Shown: positions 36,046 to 45,797 of the stretch, in pieces | Numbering within the stretch: position 1 is the stretch's first letter | Layout: each line of letters starts with the position of its first letter | NCBI GenBank assembly: GCA_050013075.1 | Contig: JBEKFZ010000008.1 | Coordinates: 1-64,000, forward strand | DNA length: 64,000 bases | Direction of reading: 5' to 3' | Source of the DNA: JBEKIK01 sp050013075 | GTDB taxonomy: Bacteria; Planctomycetota; Planctomycetia; Pirellulales; Thermoguttaceae | Program-made: the position numbers and the translations under genes | The notes under the pieces: generated by a model | The model's database searches: none | The model's input: the letters and a program-made list of their open reading frames with translations, nothing else | What the model was told of the DNA's origin: nothing

Positions 36046-38109
36046 TTATGCCCGCAATTCCGCGCCGTGTTTTGCCCGGCAGGCGGCCACTACTTGATCG
36101 CGGATTTCGTCGGCTTGTTGGCTGGTTAGCGTGCCGTCTTTCCAGCGCAGGGTGATGGTCATAAGCAGGCTTTTTTTGCCCTCGCCGAGTCGTTTCGCTT
36201 CGCGATACGTGTCGCGGTAGTCGAGATGTTCGAGGCACGGCCCGCCGGTGGCGTAAACGGTTGCCGCCACGTCGGCCCAGCGCACCGTCTCATCGACTAC
36301 CAGGTTGATGTCCCGCGTTACAGCCGGATAGGCAGGCAACGGGAGATAAGAGGGCATCAAGTCGGCAGTTTCGACCAGGGGCGAGATTTTTATCTCCGCC
36401 ACCGTGGTCGGTCCGCGCAGATCGAACTGCTTTTGTCCTTCCGGCAGTAATTTACCCAAATATCCCAGAAGTTTGCCGCCAAGTTTGAATTGGCAGGATT
36501 GGGCCGGATCGACGAGCGGAATTTCGGCGTTTATCGATTCCAACGGGGATTTGCACCTGAGCGTCTGGACAATCGCCTCGATCACGCCCTTGAGGAAGGC
36601 GATATCCCGGCCGCTGGTTATGCCCAGCATCAGTGCTTCGTCGGGCAGATCGTCCGGCCGAGGCAGATAAATTTTCGCGATTTCGAACAATTCGATCTCG
36701 GGATTCGACAGTGCTTCGTTGGTCCGCCGCGCGGCAAGCAGACTGGGGATCAAGCTGAGTCGCAGGCAGTCGGCGCCGCGGATCACGGGCATCAAACTCC
36801 GCAGCGGTTCGGCCGAGGTCCAGGGGCTGATGGCCGCCGAAGATTGACGATCGACCACGCTTAGCGTCAATGCCTCGTCGATGCCCGAGGCCAAGAGCAC
36901 GCCGCGGACTTTTTCCAAAATGCGGTCTTCGCGGGTACGAGCCGAGGGCGCCATGGGCACGCCTACGTCCTCGGGAATCCGCTCGTAACCGTGAATGCGG
37001 GCGACTTCCTCGATCAGATCGGCCTCGCGCGTCAAATCTCTGCGCCAACTGGGCGGGACAACGGTGATGCTATTGCCAGAGGCGGATATATTCGAGATTT
37101 TTTGTGCGCGGCTTGACCAATCTTTATTGTCGGGCGCTTCGACGTTGCCCAGTGCCAGGAGGATTTCCCGCACCCGTTGGGGCGGAACCTCGATGCCCAA
37201 AATCCGTTTGAGTTGGGCGAATCGCAGAACGACCGGATCGCGTTGCGCCGGGCGTCGGCCCACGTCGATAGCGCCGGCCGCCAACTCCCCGCCGCCAAGT
37301 TCCAAAATCAGTTCGCAGCAGCGTCGGCTGGCCCAATCCAGTCCTTCCGGATCTACGCGCCGCTCGAACCGGTAGGATGAATCACTGTGCAGATTAAGCT
37401 GCCGGGCGGTGTTGCGTATCGAGACCGGATCGAACTGGGCGGCCTCGACCAGGACGTCAGTCGTCTTTTCAGTAACTTCCGTTGCCGCTCCGCCCATCAC
37501 TCCGCCGATGGCAACCGCGTTTTCGGCGTCGGCAATAACGCACACATCCGGGGCAAGTTCGTAGGTTTTATGATCTATCGCCTCGATAGATTCGCCCGGC
37601 AGCGGACGGCGGACGATGATTTCCCGGCCCTTCAGCTTGGCGTAGTCGAAGGTGTGCAGCGGCTGAGAGCATTCCATCAGCACGTAGTTGCTCACATCGA
37701 CGACATTGTTTATCGGCGTCAGGCCGATGGTTTCCAATCGCCGGGCCATCCAAGCGGGACTTGGAATAACCTTCACGCCGCGAATTACCCGGGCGATATA
37801 GCGAAAACACAAGTCCGGGCAGTCGATTCGGACCTTGGTAAGCTGCTCGACTGATGTTTTTACTTCCGGCGGCTGGGCCGGGGGAATTTTCAACGTCTTG
37901 CCCCACAGCACCGCGATTTCCCGGGCAATGCCGATGTGCCCCAGGCAATCGGGCCGATTGCTGGTGACTTCCAAATCGACGGCCAGATCGCCGCCGACCT
38001 CCCCGGTCGATTCGTGATTCAGCCCGGTCATCATCAACCGCCGCTCCAACTCCGCAAGCGGCATGTCGAGCGTAACGTATTGCTTCAGCCAGTTCCAGGA
38101 AACGAGCAT
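36046..38109 (-). CDS. pheT: Phenylalanyl-tRNA synthetase beta subunit, short form
   Basis: PheT pairs with PheS to charge tRNA-Phe. The protein is 687 residues against about 795 in E. coli. The N-terminal MLVSWNWLKQYVTLDM block runs directly into the B1 body (DLEVTSNRPDCLGH) without the inserted EMAP/OB tRNA-binding domain, which explains the shortening. B3/B4 (YVLMECSQPLHTFDY), B5 and the catalytic-like core follow. The C-terminal FDX/anticodon-binding domain ends YRDTYREAKRLGEGKKSLLM. It is the last gene of the pheS-pheT pair. Confidence 0.92.
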   Translation of the reverse strand: MLVSWNWLKQYVTLDMPLAELERRLMMTGLNHESTGEVGGDLAVDLEVTSNRPDCLGHIGIAREIAVLWGKTLKIPPAQPPEVKTSVEQLTKVRIDCPDLCFRYIARVIRGVKVIPSPAWMARRLETIGLTPINNVVDVSNYVLMECSQPLHTFDYAKLKGREIIVRRPLPGESIEAIDHKTYELAPDVCVIADAENAVAIGGVMGGAATEVTEKTTDVLVEAAQFDPVSIRNTARQLNLHSDSSYRFERRVDPEGLDWASRRCCELILELGGGELAAGAIDVGRRPAQRDPVVLRFAQLKRILGIEVPPQRVREILLALGNVEAPDNKDWSSRAQKISNISASGNSITVVPPSWRRDLTREADLIEEVARIHGYERIPEDVGVPMAPSARTREDRILEKVRGVLLASGIDEALTLSVVDRQSSAAISPWTSAEPLRSLMPVIRGADCLRLSLIPSLLAARRTNEALSNPEIELFEIAKIYLPRPDDLPDEALMLGITSGRDIAFLKGVIEAIVQTLRCKSPLESINAEIPLVDPAQSCQFKLGGKLLGYLGKLLPEGQKQFDLRGPTTVAEIKISPLVETADLMPSYLPLPAYPAVTRDINLVVDETVRWADVAATVYATGGPCLEHLDYRDTYREAKRLGEGKKSLLMTITLRWKDGTLTSQQADEIRDQVVAACRAKHGAELRA

Positions 38110-38180
38110 TTTTTAGTGTGCAGTGGGAAGTGAACAGTGGACAGTAATTTAAAAACCGCTTGCGGTTTCGCGATGAATAA

Positions 38181-39221
38181 TTAAAACTGGTGTAAAAACC
38201 TTACGTCGTTCTTATAAAACTCTCGGATATCGGTAACTCCATGACGCCGGGCGCAGATCCGCTCGATCCCCAACCCGAAAGCAAAGCCGGAGAATTCATC
38301 GGGATCGTATCCGACCGCGCTCAGGACATTGGGATCGACCATTCCAGCCCCGCCCATTTCGATCCAGCCGCCTTGCCAACTCATGTCAACCTCGACGCTG
38401 GGCTCGGTGAACGGGAAGAAAGACGGCCGGAAGCGAATGTGCACGTCGTCGGCGAACGCGCTGCGGGCGAACAGCCGCAAAACGCTCTTCAAGTCGGACA
38501 TGGTCACGTGCCGGTCGACCAGCAGGCCCTCGATTTGATGGAACATGGGAAAGTGCGTGGCGTCGGCGGTATCGGGCCGATATACCCGGCCCAGCGAGAT
38601 GATCCGCACCGGCGGCCGAGTTTTTTCCATTACCCGAATTTGCACCGTGCTGGTCTGGCTGCGCAATAATAAGCCGCCGGGTTCTTTTTCCGTTTGCGGT
38701 TTCGCAGTTTTTTCCGCCGCGGCCAAGTAGAAATTCTCCAGCGGATCGCGGGCCGGATGCTCCAAGGGGATATTCAGGGCCTCGAAATTGTGCCAGGGGT
38801 CCTCGACTTCCGGACCGTCGGCCACGGTAAACCCCAGGCGGCCCATGATGTCTTTTAATTCCTCGATGGTTTGCGTGATTGGGTGCAGGTGCCCCAATCG
38901 CGGACGCAGACCCGGCACCGTGGGATCGAATTGCCGCGTTTCGGCTTTGACGCCGCTTTTTTGGGCCAGTCGCTCGACGGCCGCTTCCAAGGCAGCTTCG
39001 ATCTGCTGCTTGACCTCGTTAAAACGCTTGCCGGCCGCGGGCTTATCGGCTTTGTCAACCCGGCCAAGACCCTTTTGCACGTCTTTTAGCCTGCCGCTGC
39101 GGGCACCGACGAATTCGATCCGCGCCGCCTCCAAAGCGGCGGCATCTCGGACCGCCGCAAAGGCTTCGGTTGCCTCGCGGACAAGATTGTCCAATTCGGC
39201 CAGGAATTCAGCTAAGGCCAT
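38181..39221 (-). CDS. pheS: Phenylalanyl-tRNA synthetase alpha subunit
   Basis: This class II synthetase catalytic subunit has 346 residues. An N-terminal helical coiled coil (about 1-95) is followed by the catalytic core. Motif 2 is in [13 protein letters not shown], the helical and tRNA region is in [20 protein letters not shown], and motif 3 is [17 protein letters not shown]. The Phe-binding [15 protein letters not shown] segment is intact. The start is ATG at 39219-39221. The GGATGAA run lies just upstream. Confidence 0.93.
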   Translation of the reverse strand: MALAEFLAELDNLVREATEAFAAVRDAAALEAARIEFVGARSGRLKDVQKGLGRVDKADKPAAGKRFNEVKQQIEAALEAAVERLAQKSGVKAETRQFDPTVPGLRPRLGHLHPITQTIEELKDIMGRLGFTVADGPEVEDPWHNFEALNIPLEHPARDPLENFYLAAAEKTAKPQTEKEPGGLLLRSQTSTVQIRVMEKTRPPVRIISLGRVYRPDTADATHFPMFHQIEGLLVDRHVTMSDLKSVLRLFARSAFADDVHIRFRPSFFPFTEPSVEVDMSWQGGWIEMGGAGMVDPNVLSAVGYDPDEFSGFAFGLGIERICARRHGVTDIREFYKNDVRFLHQF

Positions 39222-39305
39222 GGGCGGAAAGGATGAAGGATGAAGGATGAAGGATGAATAATTTGCTTCTATTAATCCCTCATTCCAAAGGATTGCTTAG
39301 CACAG

Positions 39306-39659
39306 TTACGCAATAGCTTTTTTCACCAATTCGACAACCTGTTGAAAGCCTTGCGGATCGGCGACGGCCATGTCGGCTAGGATTTTGCGGTCCAGTTCGA
39401 TATCGGCCTTTTTCAGCCCGGCTATGAACTCGCTGTAGCGCAGCCCGTGCATCCTGACGGCGGCGTTTATGCGAATGATCCACAGTTTGCGGAATTCGCG
39501 TTTCCGGTTCCGCCGGTCGCGGAAGGCATAAACGCCCGCACGGACAAGGGTTTCCTTGGCGGTTCTGATCAGTTTACGCCGACCGCCGACAAAGCCTTTC
39601 ACCTTTTTGAAAAGGCGTTTTTTGGAGCGCGTTCGGGCCGCGCCTTTGGTGGTTCTCAT
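39306..39659 (-). CDS. rplT: 50S ribosomal protein L20
   Basis: The protein has 117 residues and is very basic, starting [23 protein letters not shown]. The conserved [28 protein letters not shown] block and the typical length are present. L20 is an early 50S assembly protein that in several bacteria also represses its own operon through a leader structure. That is not examined here. Confidence 0.95.
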   Translation of the reverse strand: MRTTKGAARTRSKKRLFKKVKGFVGGRRKLIRTAKETLVRAGVYAFRDRRNRKREFRKLWIIRINAAVRMHGLRYSEFIAGLKKADIELDRKILADMAVADPQGFQQVVELVKKAIA

Positions 39660-39925
39660 GATTGACCTTCCAAATGTTGGCGGGAACCAGGCCCTTCCTG
39701 AATGCAGGAAGTGTTACCCTGCCCGTCCCGCTTGATAGTTATCAGTTATCGGTTTTCAGTTTACAGTTTTCAGACAAATCGCGCAAATGGTTATGTTTGT
39801 TCAATTTACAATTTGAAATTTGCAATTGACAATTTGCATTATAATACATCAGTGTAAAATGCACTCAAACCTCTACAAAAAACTCTAAACCCTCCGTGTA
39901 TTCACGGCGGGCTAAATATAAAAAA
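39660..39925. other. rpmI-rplT spacer with repeat phrases
   Basis: The rplT-rpmI spacing is about 266 bp, longer than usual. It holds GTTATCAGTTATCGG-type phrases and AT-rich sequence, with no gene. It could contain a leader, but I see no defined structure. Confidence 0.4.
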
Positions 39926-40129
39926 TCAATAACTATGACCGCAAAGCGCAGACCGGATGCGATCGTCTTCGACCTTGTTGCCGATCGTGGTGCCGCGTAG
40001 ATTTCGCTTACGCTTATGGCTCTTGCGCGCGGCTAAGTGGCTTGTCCCGGCCGAACGATGCTTGACTTTGCCCGTGGCCGTCAGGCGGAAACGCTTTTTT
40101 GTGCCCTTGTGGGTCTTCAACTTCGGCAT
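39926..40129 (-). CDS. rpmI: 50S ribosomal protein L35
   Basis: The protein has 67 residues, starting MPKLKTHKGTKKRFRLTATG. It is Lys/Arg-rich (HLAARKSHKRKRNLRGTTIG). ATG at 40127-40129 is preceded by GAGAGGGG, and the longer upstream frame (to 40243) is unrelated sequence. It sits between rplT and the sigma-factor module. Confidence 0.95.
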   Translation of the reverse strand: MPKLKTHKGTKKRFRLTATGKVKHRSAGTSHLAARKSHKRKRNLRGTTIGNKVEDDRIRSALCGHSY

Positions 40130-40278
40130 AATGCGCACCCCTCTCAGGAGTATATTTTTCAAGTAAATAGATTTAGAATTATAAACAATTTGCCAATTGC
40201 GAAAAGGGGGATCGGCGGAAATCCAAGGGACAGAGGTCGGCAAACAGGGAATAGGTCATAGGTTATAGATAGGTTGTT

Positions 40279-40404
40279 TATTGAGTGTCAGAAAAAGTAT
40301 GTCGTATGAAAAGTCAGAACCGGGGCGTGTCGCCCCGGTAATTCCGGGCCGACACGGCCCGGCTCTGAGGCGAAAACGTGACATTTATTACCTGACACTC
40401 AATA
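40279..40404. repeat. TATTGAG miniature inverted-repeat element, copy 3
   Basis: It begins TATTGAGTGTCAGAAAAAG and ends TTACCTGACACTCAATA, with the inner palindrome CCGGGGCGTGTCGCCCCGG and its partner. It is 126 bp, between the DUF1559 gene and rpmI. Confidence 0.85.
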
Positions 40405-40534
40405 GCGGCGAGCCGGAGGCGAGCGCGGCCTGCGTTGAGAAGGGAGTTGTACTTTCCGTCCTAGTCGACAAATACAGGGCGGCAGTAAACTGCCGCCCCC
40501 AAATCATGGTATGCCGCCCCGACTATTTAGCGAT

Positions 40535-42076
40535 TTAATCAAAGTTGGGCGCCGGATCGCCGGCGGCGGCGCTAAATGCCGCACGTAACTTCTCATCGGG
40601 GCAAGGCAGTTCGATAAGGTGGACTGATCCATCGCAGAACAGTGCAATGAAGACGTTTTTAAAAAGCCCGCCCAGTCCTTTGGAGGGTTCTTTGGGATCA
40701 TAGGGCAGATCGTCGGGCTTGGTCCAGATGACCGCATGTGCGTCGTCCACCTCGACTGCCAAGATGGTATGAGCAGTTCCATCCGTGATTTTTTTAAATG
40801 GCATGCCTTCGCGGCCTTCAAATACCGTGCCCGGCCCGACCGGAACGACATAATTCGAGCGAAAATCTTTCAGTTTCGACTTTGGCGACCGATATTCTGC
40901 GGGCATTTTGTCGATGAGCTTTTTATTGTGCTCGCTGTCCCAAGGTTCGTCCAGGTGGAATTGATCGTACAAATTCCCATATTCGATCATGGGCAGAATC
41001 GCCACCCGCCAGCTCAAAAGAGGTTTCCCATCGGGCGAATAGCTTGCTGCGGCTGGAAAGTGCTTGTTGGCATCGTGGTAATTGTGCATTGCCAGGCCGA
41101 ATTGTTTCATATTATTTATTGAAGCCATTTTTTTGGCGTTGTCTCTGGCTACTGAAAGCAAAACCGTTTGAACCTTGCCCAACAGATTGCTGAGTTCGGC
41201 ATTATGTTCGTCGATATTCAAGACGAGCTTATCGCCTTCGGTCTTTGGCGTTAAATAAGGGATTACGTCGGCAAACGTGGGCAGCGGTTCTTTTACAACC
41301 GGCAGGGCGGCTACGTGTTTCAATACGTCGGCCAGCAGTGCGTTTAACGCTGCCGCCGAAGAGGCGTCGGGCGATTGGATCACGAGCCGTGCCGTGATTT
41401 GCGGCGTGAAATTTATACTCAAAGCCGCCCAATTCAAGCCTTTTGTGACAAAATTTGTCGAACCGCCGCCAATTTCCTTGGGCAATTGCGGCATTGTTTC
41501 TTCAATCACGCGTTTGAAATACTTCGGCGGGAGCAGGAGCACTTGAATCGCGCCATCGCCGGCGGTTTCAAACGCCGCGGCCAATTCCGGGCGCGGATCA
41601 GGCTTGGTTTTTTCCAGCCGAGTTGCCGATTCCTGGGTTTCAACGCCGCCGATCATTACATTACCTGTGCGTTTTAACGCCAATCCTTTGAATATCTCGT
41701 TCTTCTCGATCGCTTGTTGATCGAATTTATCACCCAGGGGAATGATAAGGAATACAAAGTCCTGCATTTTTGCCCGATATCCGATATATATATCTTTCCC
41801 ACCCGCCTGTATAAAGGAATCGATATTCTGTTGCACTGTTGCTTTGGCTTGAAGAAATTCGTCTTTGTCCTCCGGCATTAAGCGGCACAGCGTATCGACC
41901 AACGAATCGATTTTTATTCTGGTGAAATCAACGTGGGCGATTAAAAAAGTCTGTTCGTCGATATATGGCGCAACAAACCTGGCCTGCTGGGCCGGATCGA
42001 ATTTTTCATCCGCCGATGTTGCGGATGCCGCCAAAAACAATGATGAAAACAGGCAAAATGACAGAAAACGCCGCAT
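40535..42076 (-). CDS. Secreted protein with C-terminal DUF1559 domain
   Basis: The protein has 513 residues and an N-terminal signal peptide (MRRFLSFCLFSSLFLAASAT). The first half (about 30-310) has no family I recognise. The C-terminal part from INNMKQFGLAMHNYHDANKHF to DGSVHLIEL is a DUF1559 domain, which is abundant in planctomycetes and usually follows a type IV pilin-like helix that is absent here. The ATG at 42074-42076 has GAAAGGA upstream and starts 3 bp after the upstream stop. It is the last gene of the sigma-factor operon. Confidence 0.8.
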   Translation of the reverse strand: MRRFLSFCLFSSLFLAASATSADEKFDPAQQARFVAPYIDEQTFLIAHVDFTRIKIDSLVDTLCRLMPEDKDEFLQAKATVQQNIDSFIQAGGKDIYIGYRAKMQDFVFLIIPLGDKFDQQAIEKNEIFKGLALKRTGNVMIGGVETQESATRLEKTKPDPRPELAAAFETAGDGAIQVLLLPPKYFKRVIEETMPQLPKEIGGGSTNFVTKGLNWAALSINFTPQITARLVIQSPDASSAAALNALLADVLKHVAALPVVKEPLPTFADVIPYLTPKTEGDKLVLNIDEHNAELSNLLGKVQTVLLSVARDNAKKMASINNMKQFGLAMHNYHDANKHFPAAASYSPDGKPLLSWRVAILPMIEYGNLYDQFHLDEPWDSEHNKKLIDKMPAEYRSPKSKLKDFRSNYVVPVGPGTVFEGREGMPFKKITDGTAHTILAVEVDDAHAVIWTKPDDLPYDPKEPSKGLGGLFKNVFIALFCDGSVHLIELPCPDEKLRAAFSAAAGDPAPNFD

Positions 42077-42078
42077 GA

Positions 42079-43524
42079 CTATTTTCCTTTCGATTCGAGA
42101 TGAATTTCGTATCGCAACCAATAAGCCCTGCTATCTAGTCCGCTCGGGGCAGGGGCTTCCAAAATCGCCGCATCTTCAATGCGGTGGTATATAAACGCCG
42201 TTCCGTGGATCGGGTCGATCGGAATAGGGACCTCGGTAATATCGGAAAGTTTCTCGGGCAGTTGACCGCCGTGCGCCGCGCCGTATAGCCTTATGGCCTC
42301 GAATATGCGGAGGATGGCAATGGATCGCTCCGTTCTGGCTTCGGCAACCTTTGCGGCCGATATGGCGGGCAGGAGTAAAGAAGCCAAGGGCATAATCTCT
42401 TGTCCGCCGCGGAATAATTCCGTCATCTTGGCATTGGCTTTTTTCATTCCCACAATTGCCTCGGGATACGGCAAATACATCCACTTGAATAGTTCGTCCT
42501 GGATTTCTTCATATTGTTGAAGCCCGGCAATCAATAAAGCTTTGCAAACCGGCATGTCTTCCACCTTGTCGGCGGGCCATCCGCGCTCGATAAGAAAAGT
42601 TTTTGCCCGCGGATATCCGTCGATCAACAAAGATGCGGTTAAAACCATCGGCATAAACTTGTTCTTCGTCGAGGTGTTCACCGAATTCCCGACTTTTGCC
42701 ATGGTTTGCTGAAGAATAATCTGCCACTGGTCCGGCGCCAGCTCTTTCGTTTCCAGATTTCGCAAATCGGGAAAGTTAAGCAATAAACAGTCATATTCCG
42801 CATCCGTGCCCGGTCGAAAGTCGATAATCGGCCTGGGCAGATCGGTCAAGGCCCAATATAGATTAGGGGCCTCGGGCTGCTGGATCAATTCCATCACTTG
42901 CTCGGACATCATATTGACAATCGCACAGCCGACCAAGTTATGAATAAGCGTCGGGCCATTGGCTACGTGCCGGCCAAGGGCGTAACCGACCTGCAACGTT
43001 TCGACGGCGTCGTCGTATTTTCCTTCGGCAATTTGTAGTCTTGCATAAGGGGCCAAAAGTCTGGCATACATGCGACTTTGCTGGACCTCGGCCAATGGCG
43101 TATCATAACCATATTCCCTGATCGGTATTTGCCAGTCGCAGTATTCGCATTGCGAGGCCCGCTTTATCTCATTTATTTTCCGCGTCCAACCGAGGATTAC
43201 GGAACGGACCTTTTCATCGCGTAATTCGGACAAGGGTGCATCAGTCCAAACACCGGCCTTATCCCACATGTCATTTTCGCCGAAGAAGAGGGTTTGTTCT
43301 TCCGCAGTCAGTTTATTATAAAACACCGCCGCGTTGCCGGGCTTAAGATCGATAAAAGCCGGCAAGAGTTTGTATTTGAGCGCCGGTCGCGGCTCCGCCA
43401 TCGGATGCAGAGTGATTTTGACGGTCTTAATCTTGGATTCTTGTTTTGAGGCGTCCTCGCCCAAAACCGTCAAGGGTAATAGACACATCCAGGCGATAAT
43501 GAAAATGCCTGTTTGGAATTTCAT
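42079..43524 (-). CDS. Secreted protein of unknown function (481 aa)
   Basis: It has a signal peptide (MKFQTGIFIIAWMCLLPLTVLG). The mature part is mostly helical and contains a TPR-like segment (YARLLAPYARLQIAEGKYDD, AVETLQVGYALGRHVANGP), a CEYCDW pair of cysteines, and a C-terminal part ending LDSRAYWLRYEI. The ATG at 43522-43524 is preceded by AGGAGAAACG. I cannot name the family. It lies between an anti-sigma-like gene and the DUF1559 gene, so the three may share function in the envelope. Confidence 0.65.
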   Translation of the reverse strand: MKFQTGIFIIAWMCLLPLTVLGEDASKQESKIKTVKITLHPMAEPRPALKYKLLPAFIDLKPGNAAVFYNKLTAEEQTLFFGENDMWDKAGVWTDAPLSELRDEKVRSVILGWTRKINEIKRASQCEYCDWQIPIREYGYDTPLAEVQQSRMYARLLAPYARLQIAEGKYDDAVETLQVGYALGRHVANGPTLIHNLVGCAIVNMMSEQVMELIQQPEAPNLYWALTDLPRPIIDFRPGTDAEYDCLLLNFPDLRNLETKELAPDQWQIILQQTMAKVGNSVNTSTKNKFMPMVLTASLLIDGYPRAKTFLIERGWPADKVEDMPVCKALLIAGLQQYEEIQDELFKWMYLPYPEAIVGMKKANAKMTELFRGGQEIMPLASLLLPAISAAKVAEARTERSIAILRIFEAIRLYGAAHGGQLPEKLSDITEVPIPIDPIHGTAFIYHRIEDAAILEAPAPSGLDSRAYWLRYEIHLESKGK

Positions 43525-43615
43525 AACGTTTCTCCTCATGGTTTCCGGTCGTGAACATTTCTCCCGGCACAAGCGCCGGGGTTAAACGGACATGACAAAA
43601 CATTGTTCTTTAAAA

Positions 43616-44254
43616 TCAACTCGGCCCCGCTCCCGGTTGGTTTAGAAGCTGGTCCATCAGTTCCCGATTCGTTAGCGGCCGGGCGATGATTGGTTTCCCG
43701 TCAATAGCTCCCGTCTCCCTAGGCTTCCAAGAGTCCACGCCTTTGGCGAGGATTTGGCGGAGCAGCGCCGCATTGGAATGGGAAGGATCCGCTTCGCCGA
43801 TTTTGCGATTATCAGCGCCCGATAGGAAAGCCAGGTCGAAATATGTGCGATATTTGCGAGGTTGTTCGGCGTAATCGTTTGAAGCTGTTGTTTCCTTGGC
43901 GTCGGTTGCCGGCGCCGATTGCGAGGCTGGATATTTAACGACATTTTCGGCATCTTTCGATCCCGGTCTGACAACAAGCATTACAAGTAATGCGGCCGCT
44001 ACAACCGTCATGGCTGCAAACGCAGCGGGCCATGCCAAGGTTCTGGAACGAATGGGCCGGGCAATTGTTCCGCCCTCACCCCCGGGTACCCTTTGGGTGC
44101 CTCTCCCAATGGGAGAGGGGAGGACGGATTGCTGCCCGCTCCCAAAGTGAGAGGGGAGGACGGATTGCTGCCCGGCCAGGAACATCAGCCGGTCGCGGTC
44201 CAGCCGGTCGGTTCTGGGAGTCAAGGCGGCCAGGGCCGCCTCGAATTGCTTCAT
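43616..44254 (-). CDS. Putative anti-sigma-like membrane protein with inserted repeat
   Basis: The protein has 212 residues. The N-terminal FEAALAALTPRTDRLDRDRLMFLAGQ segment is the short helical start found in proteins paired with ECF-type sigma factors in planctomycetes. The segment with two GQQSVLPS copies, containing SPIGRGTQRVPGG, is translated from a CCCTCTCCC-type intergenic repeat. A transmembrane helix follows (WPAAFAAMTVVAAALLVMLVV), and then an extracytoplasmic region. ATG at 44254 overlaps the sigma-factor stop in the ATGA fashion. ATG at 44281 is an alternative. An anti-sigma role is inferred from position only. Confidence 0.6.
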   Translation of the reverse strand: MKQFEAALAALTPRTDRLDRDRLMFLAGQQSVLPSHFGSGQQSVLPSPIGRGTQRVPGGEGGTIARPIRSRTLAWPAAFAAMTVVAAALLVMLVVRPGSKDAENVVKYPASQSAPATDAKETTASNDYAEQPRKYRTYFDLAFLSGADNRKIGEADPSHSNAALLRQILAKGVDSWKPRETGAIDGKPIIARPLTNRELMDQLLNQPGAGPS

Positions 44255-44757
44255 TTCGGCCGATTGCTTTTCTTCATGCATACCACACCCAACCTTTCTC
44301 GCAAAGAATTCAGTCCTGCCTGATACCAGCGGTGGACGGTGCTGGTCGATGAGCCGGACAACTGGGCAATTTCTTCGAACGACAATCCGCCCCACAGCCG
44401 GGCGACTATCGTTTCGCGCTCTTCAATGGGTAATTGCCGCAACGCGCAGGCGGCCTCATCGGCGTCCAAGCGATCGTCCAAGGAGTTTTTGAACCAGGGC
44501 TCGGATGTATTGGCCGCAGCCGTTTCCCGCCAGACTCGCCGCCGGGAGGTGCGCGAGGAGTTGATGGCTCCGTTTCGCACTACCCGATACAACCAGCCTA
44601 CCACGTTCTCGGGCAATGCCGGCTGACGGACCAGGGCCAAAAAAGCCTCTTGAACCACGTCCTCGGGCGCGTCGCACCACTGCTGGGCATAGAGCACAAG
44701 CGCCGCTCCGTGCTCGTCCAAGAGCCGCGTCAGTATTTCCGGACCTATGCCAGCCAT
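44251..44757 (-). CDS. RNA polymerase sigma-70 family (ECF-type) sigma factor
   Basis: The protein has 168 residues. Region 2 is DAPEDVVQEAFLALVRQP with the VGWLYRVVRNGAINSSR block, and region 4 is LPIEERETIVARLWGGLSFEE with IAQLSGSSTSTVHRWYQAGL. It should direct RNA polymerase to a set of promoters and is probably controlled by the overlapping downstream membrane protein. It begins the operon 44757-40535. The target promoters are unknown. Confidence 0.88.
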   Translation of the reverse strand: MAGIGPEILTRLLDEHGAALVLYAQQWCDAPEDVVQEAFLALVRQPALPENVVGWLYRVVRNGAINSSRTSRRRVWRETAAANTSEPWFKNSLDDRLDADEAACALRQLPIEERETIVARLWGGLSFEEIAQLSGSSTSTVHRWYQAGLNSLRERLGVVCMKKSNRPK

Positions 44758-45074
44758 GTTTCCTGTCTCGCTCGGCCATCTGCAATAAAGACACCGCGGC
44801 GGAGAATTTTTCCCAAGATTTCAGTATAATCCGCCGCGGCGGAAATAGACAGAAACAAGAATTATCCACACCACGGAGGCACGGAGCACACGGAGATAAG
44901 GTATATGAACAACAAAAAAAGAATAAAACGTTTAGCCCCGGAGCTTGCTCCGGGAGTTTTTGCCACAAATGCAATGCCATGACATGGCATTATTTAACTG
45001 AAAATCAACAGTCGATTTCCTTGCCCCTTCTCCGTGACCTCCGTGTCTCTGTGGTGAGTCGCCCCGCGATGGAA
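44758..45074. other. Spacer between sigma module and infC
   Basis: It holds an AGCCCCGGAGCTTGCTCCGG palindrome at about 44934-44956, plus GCACGGAGCACACGGAG repeats. No gene is apparent. Confidence 0.5.
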
Positions 45075-45602
45075 TTATTTCGGCGCAAGAGTGCAGATCA
45101 TGCGGCGGCCGTGGTGTATGGGGGGGGATTCGACTTTGGAAACGTCTTCCAACTTGGTTAAAATATCGTCGATCACCTTGCGGCCTTCCTCGATGTGGGC
45201 CAACTCGCGGCCGCGGAACATCACGCTGACGATGACTTTGTCTTTGTGTTCGAGAAACTCCCGGGCCTTGCCGACCTTTACGTTCAAATCGTGATCGCCC
45301 GTCTTCGGGCGCACGCGGATTTCCTTGATCCTCATCTGGTGGCTGTGGCTTTTGTGCTGGCGTTTCTTCTGTTGATACTTGAACTTGCCGAAATCCATGA
45401 TGCGGCAAACCGGGGGACGTTCGTTGGGCGCCACCTCCACCAGATCGAGATCGGCCAAGCGGGCCTGTTCCATGGCCTTGTCGGTGGGCATGATTCCCAA
45501 CTGGGAGCCATCCGCGGCGATGACGCGGACCGTACTGACGCGGATTTGTTCGTTAATTCTCTGCTTGACCTCGCCTGTAATCTTCCATTTTCCCATACGC
45601 AC
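45075..45602 (-). CDS. infC: Translation initiation factor IF-3
   Basis: The protein has 175 residues with N- and C-domains: [40 protein letters not shown], the KIKEI-like [16 protein letters not shown] and [14 protein letters not shown]-3 binds 30S and checks the initiator codon. The start may be the ATG at 45600-45602 or the ATG two codons in. IF-3 genes often use rare starts. It is normally followed by rpmI-rplT, but here a sigma module lies between. Confidence 0.93.
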   Translation of the reverse strand: MRMGKWKITGEVKQRINEQIRVSTVRVIAADGSQLGIMPTDKAMEQARLADLDLVEVAPNERPPVCRIMDFGKFKYQQKKRQHKSHSHQMRIKEIRVRPKTGDHDLNVKVGKAREFLEHKDKVIVSVMFRGRELAHIEEGRKVIDDILTKLEDVSKVESPPIHHGRRMICTLAPK

Positions 45603-45689
45603 TTTTCCTCAAGAGTTTTCAGTTATCAGTTTTCAGTTATCAGTTTACGGTTCACAGTTTACAGTAATCATGCTGGCAAGTTTTAGCGG

Positions 45690-45790
45690 GCATAGTGGGC
45701 AGTGAACTGCCCACCCCTCCACAATTTCCTTGCCCTTAATCTCTATCCAGGTTTAAGTGGGCAGTGAACTGCCCACCCCTCCACTAATCC
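45690..45790. repeat. Two GTGGGCAGTGAACTGCCCAC hairpins
   Basis: Two copies (about 45697-45719 and 45754-45777) of the CAGTGGGCAG hairpin, with a CCCCTCCAC tail, lie between infC and thrS. AT-rich phrases follow. Confidence 0.6.
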
Positions 45791-45797
45791 CTAATCT

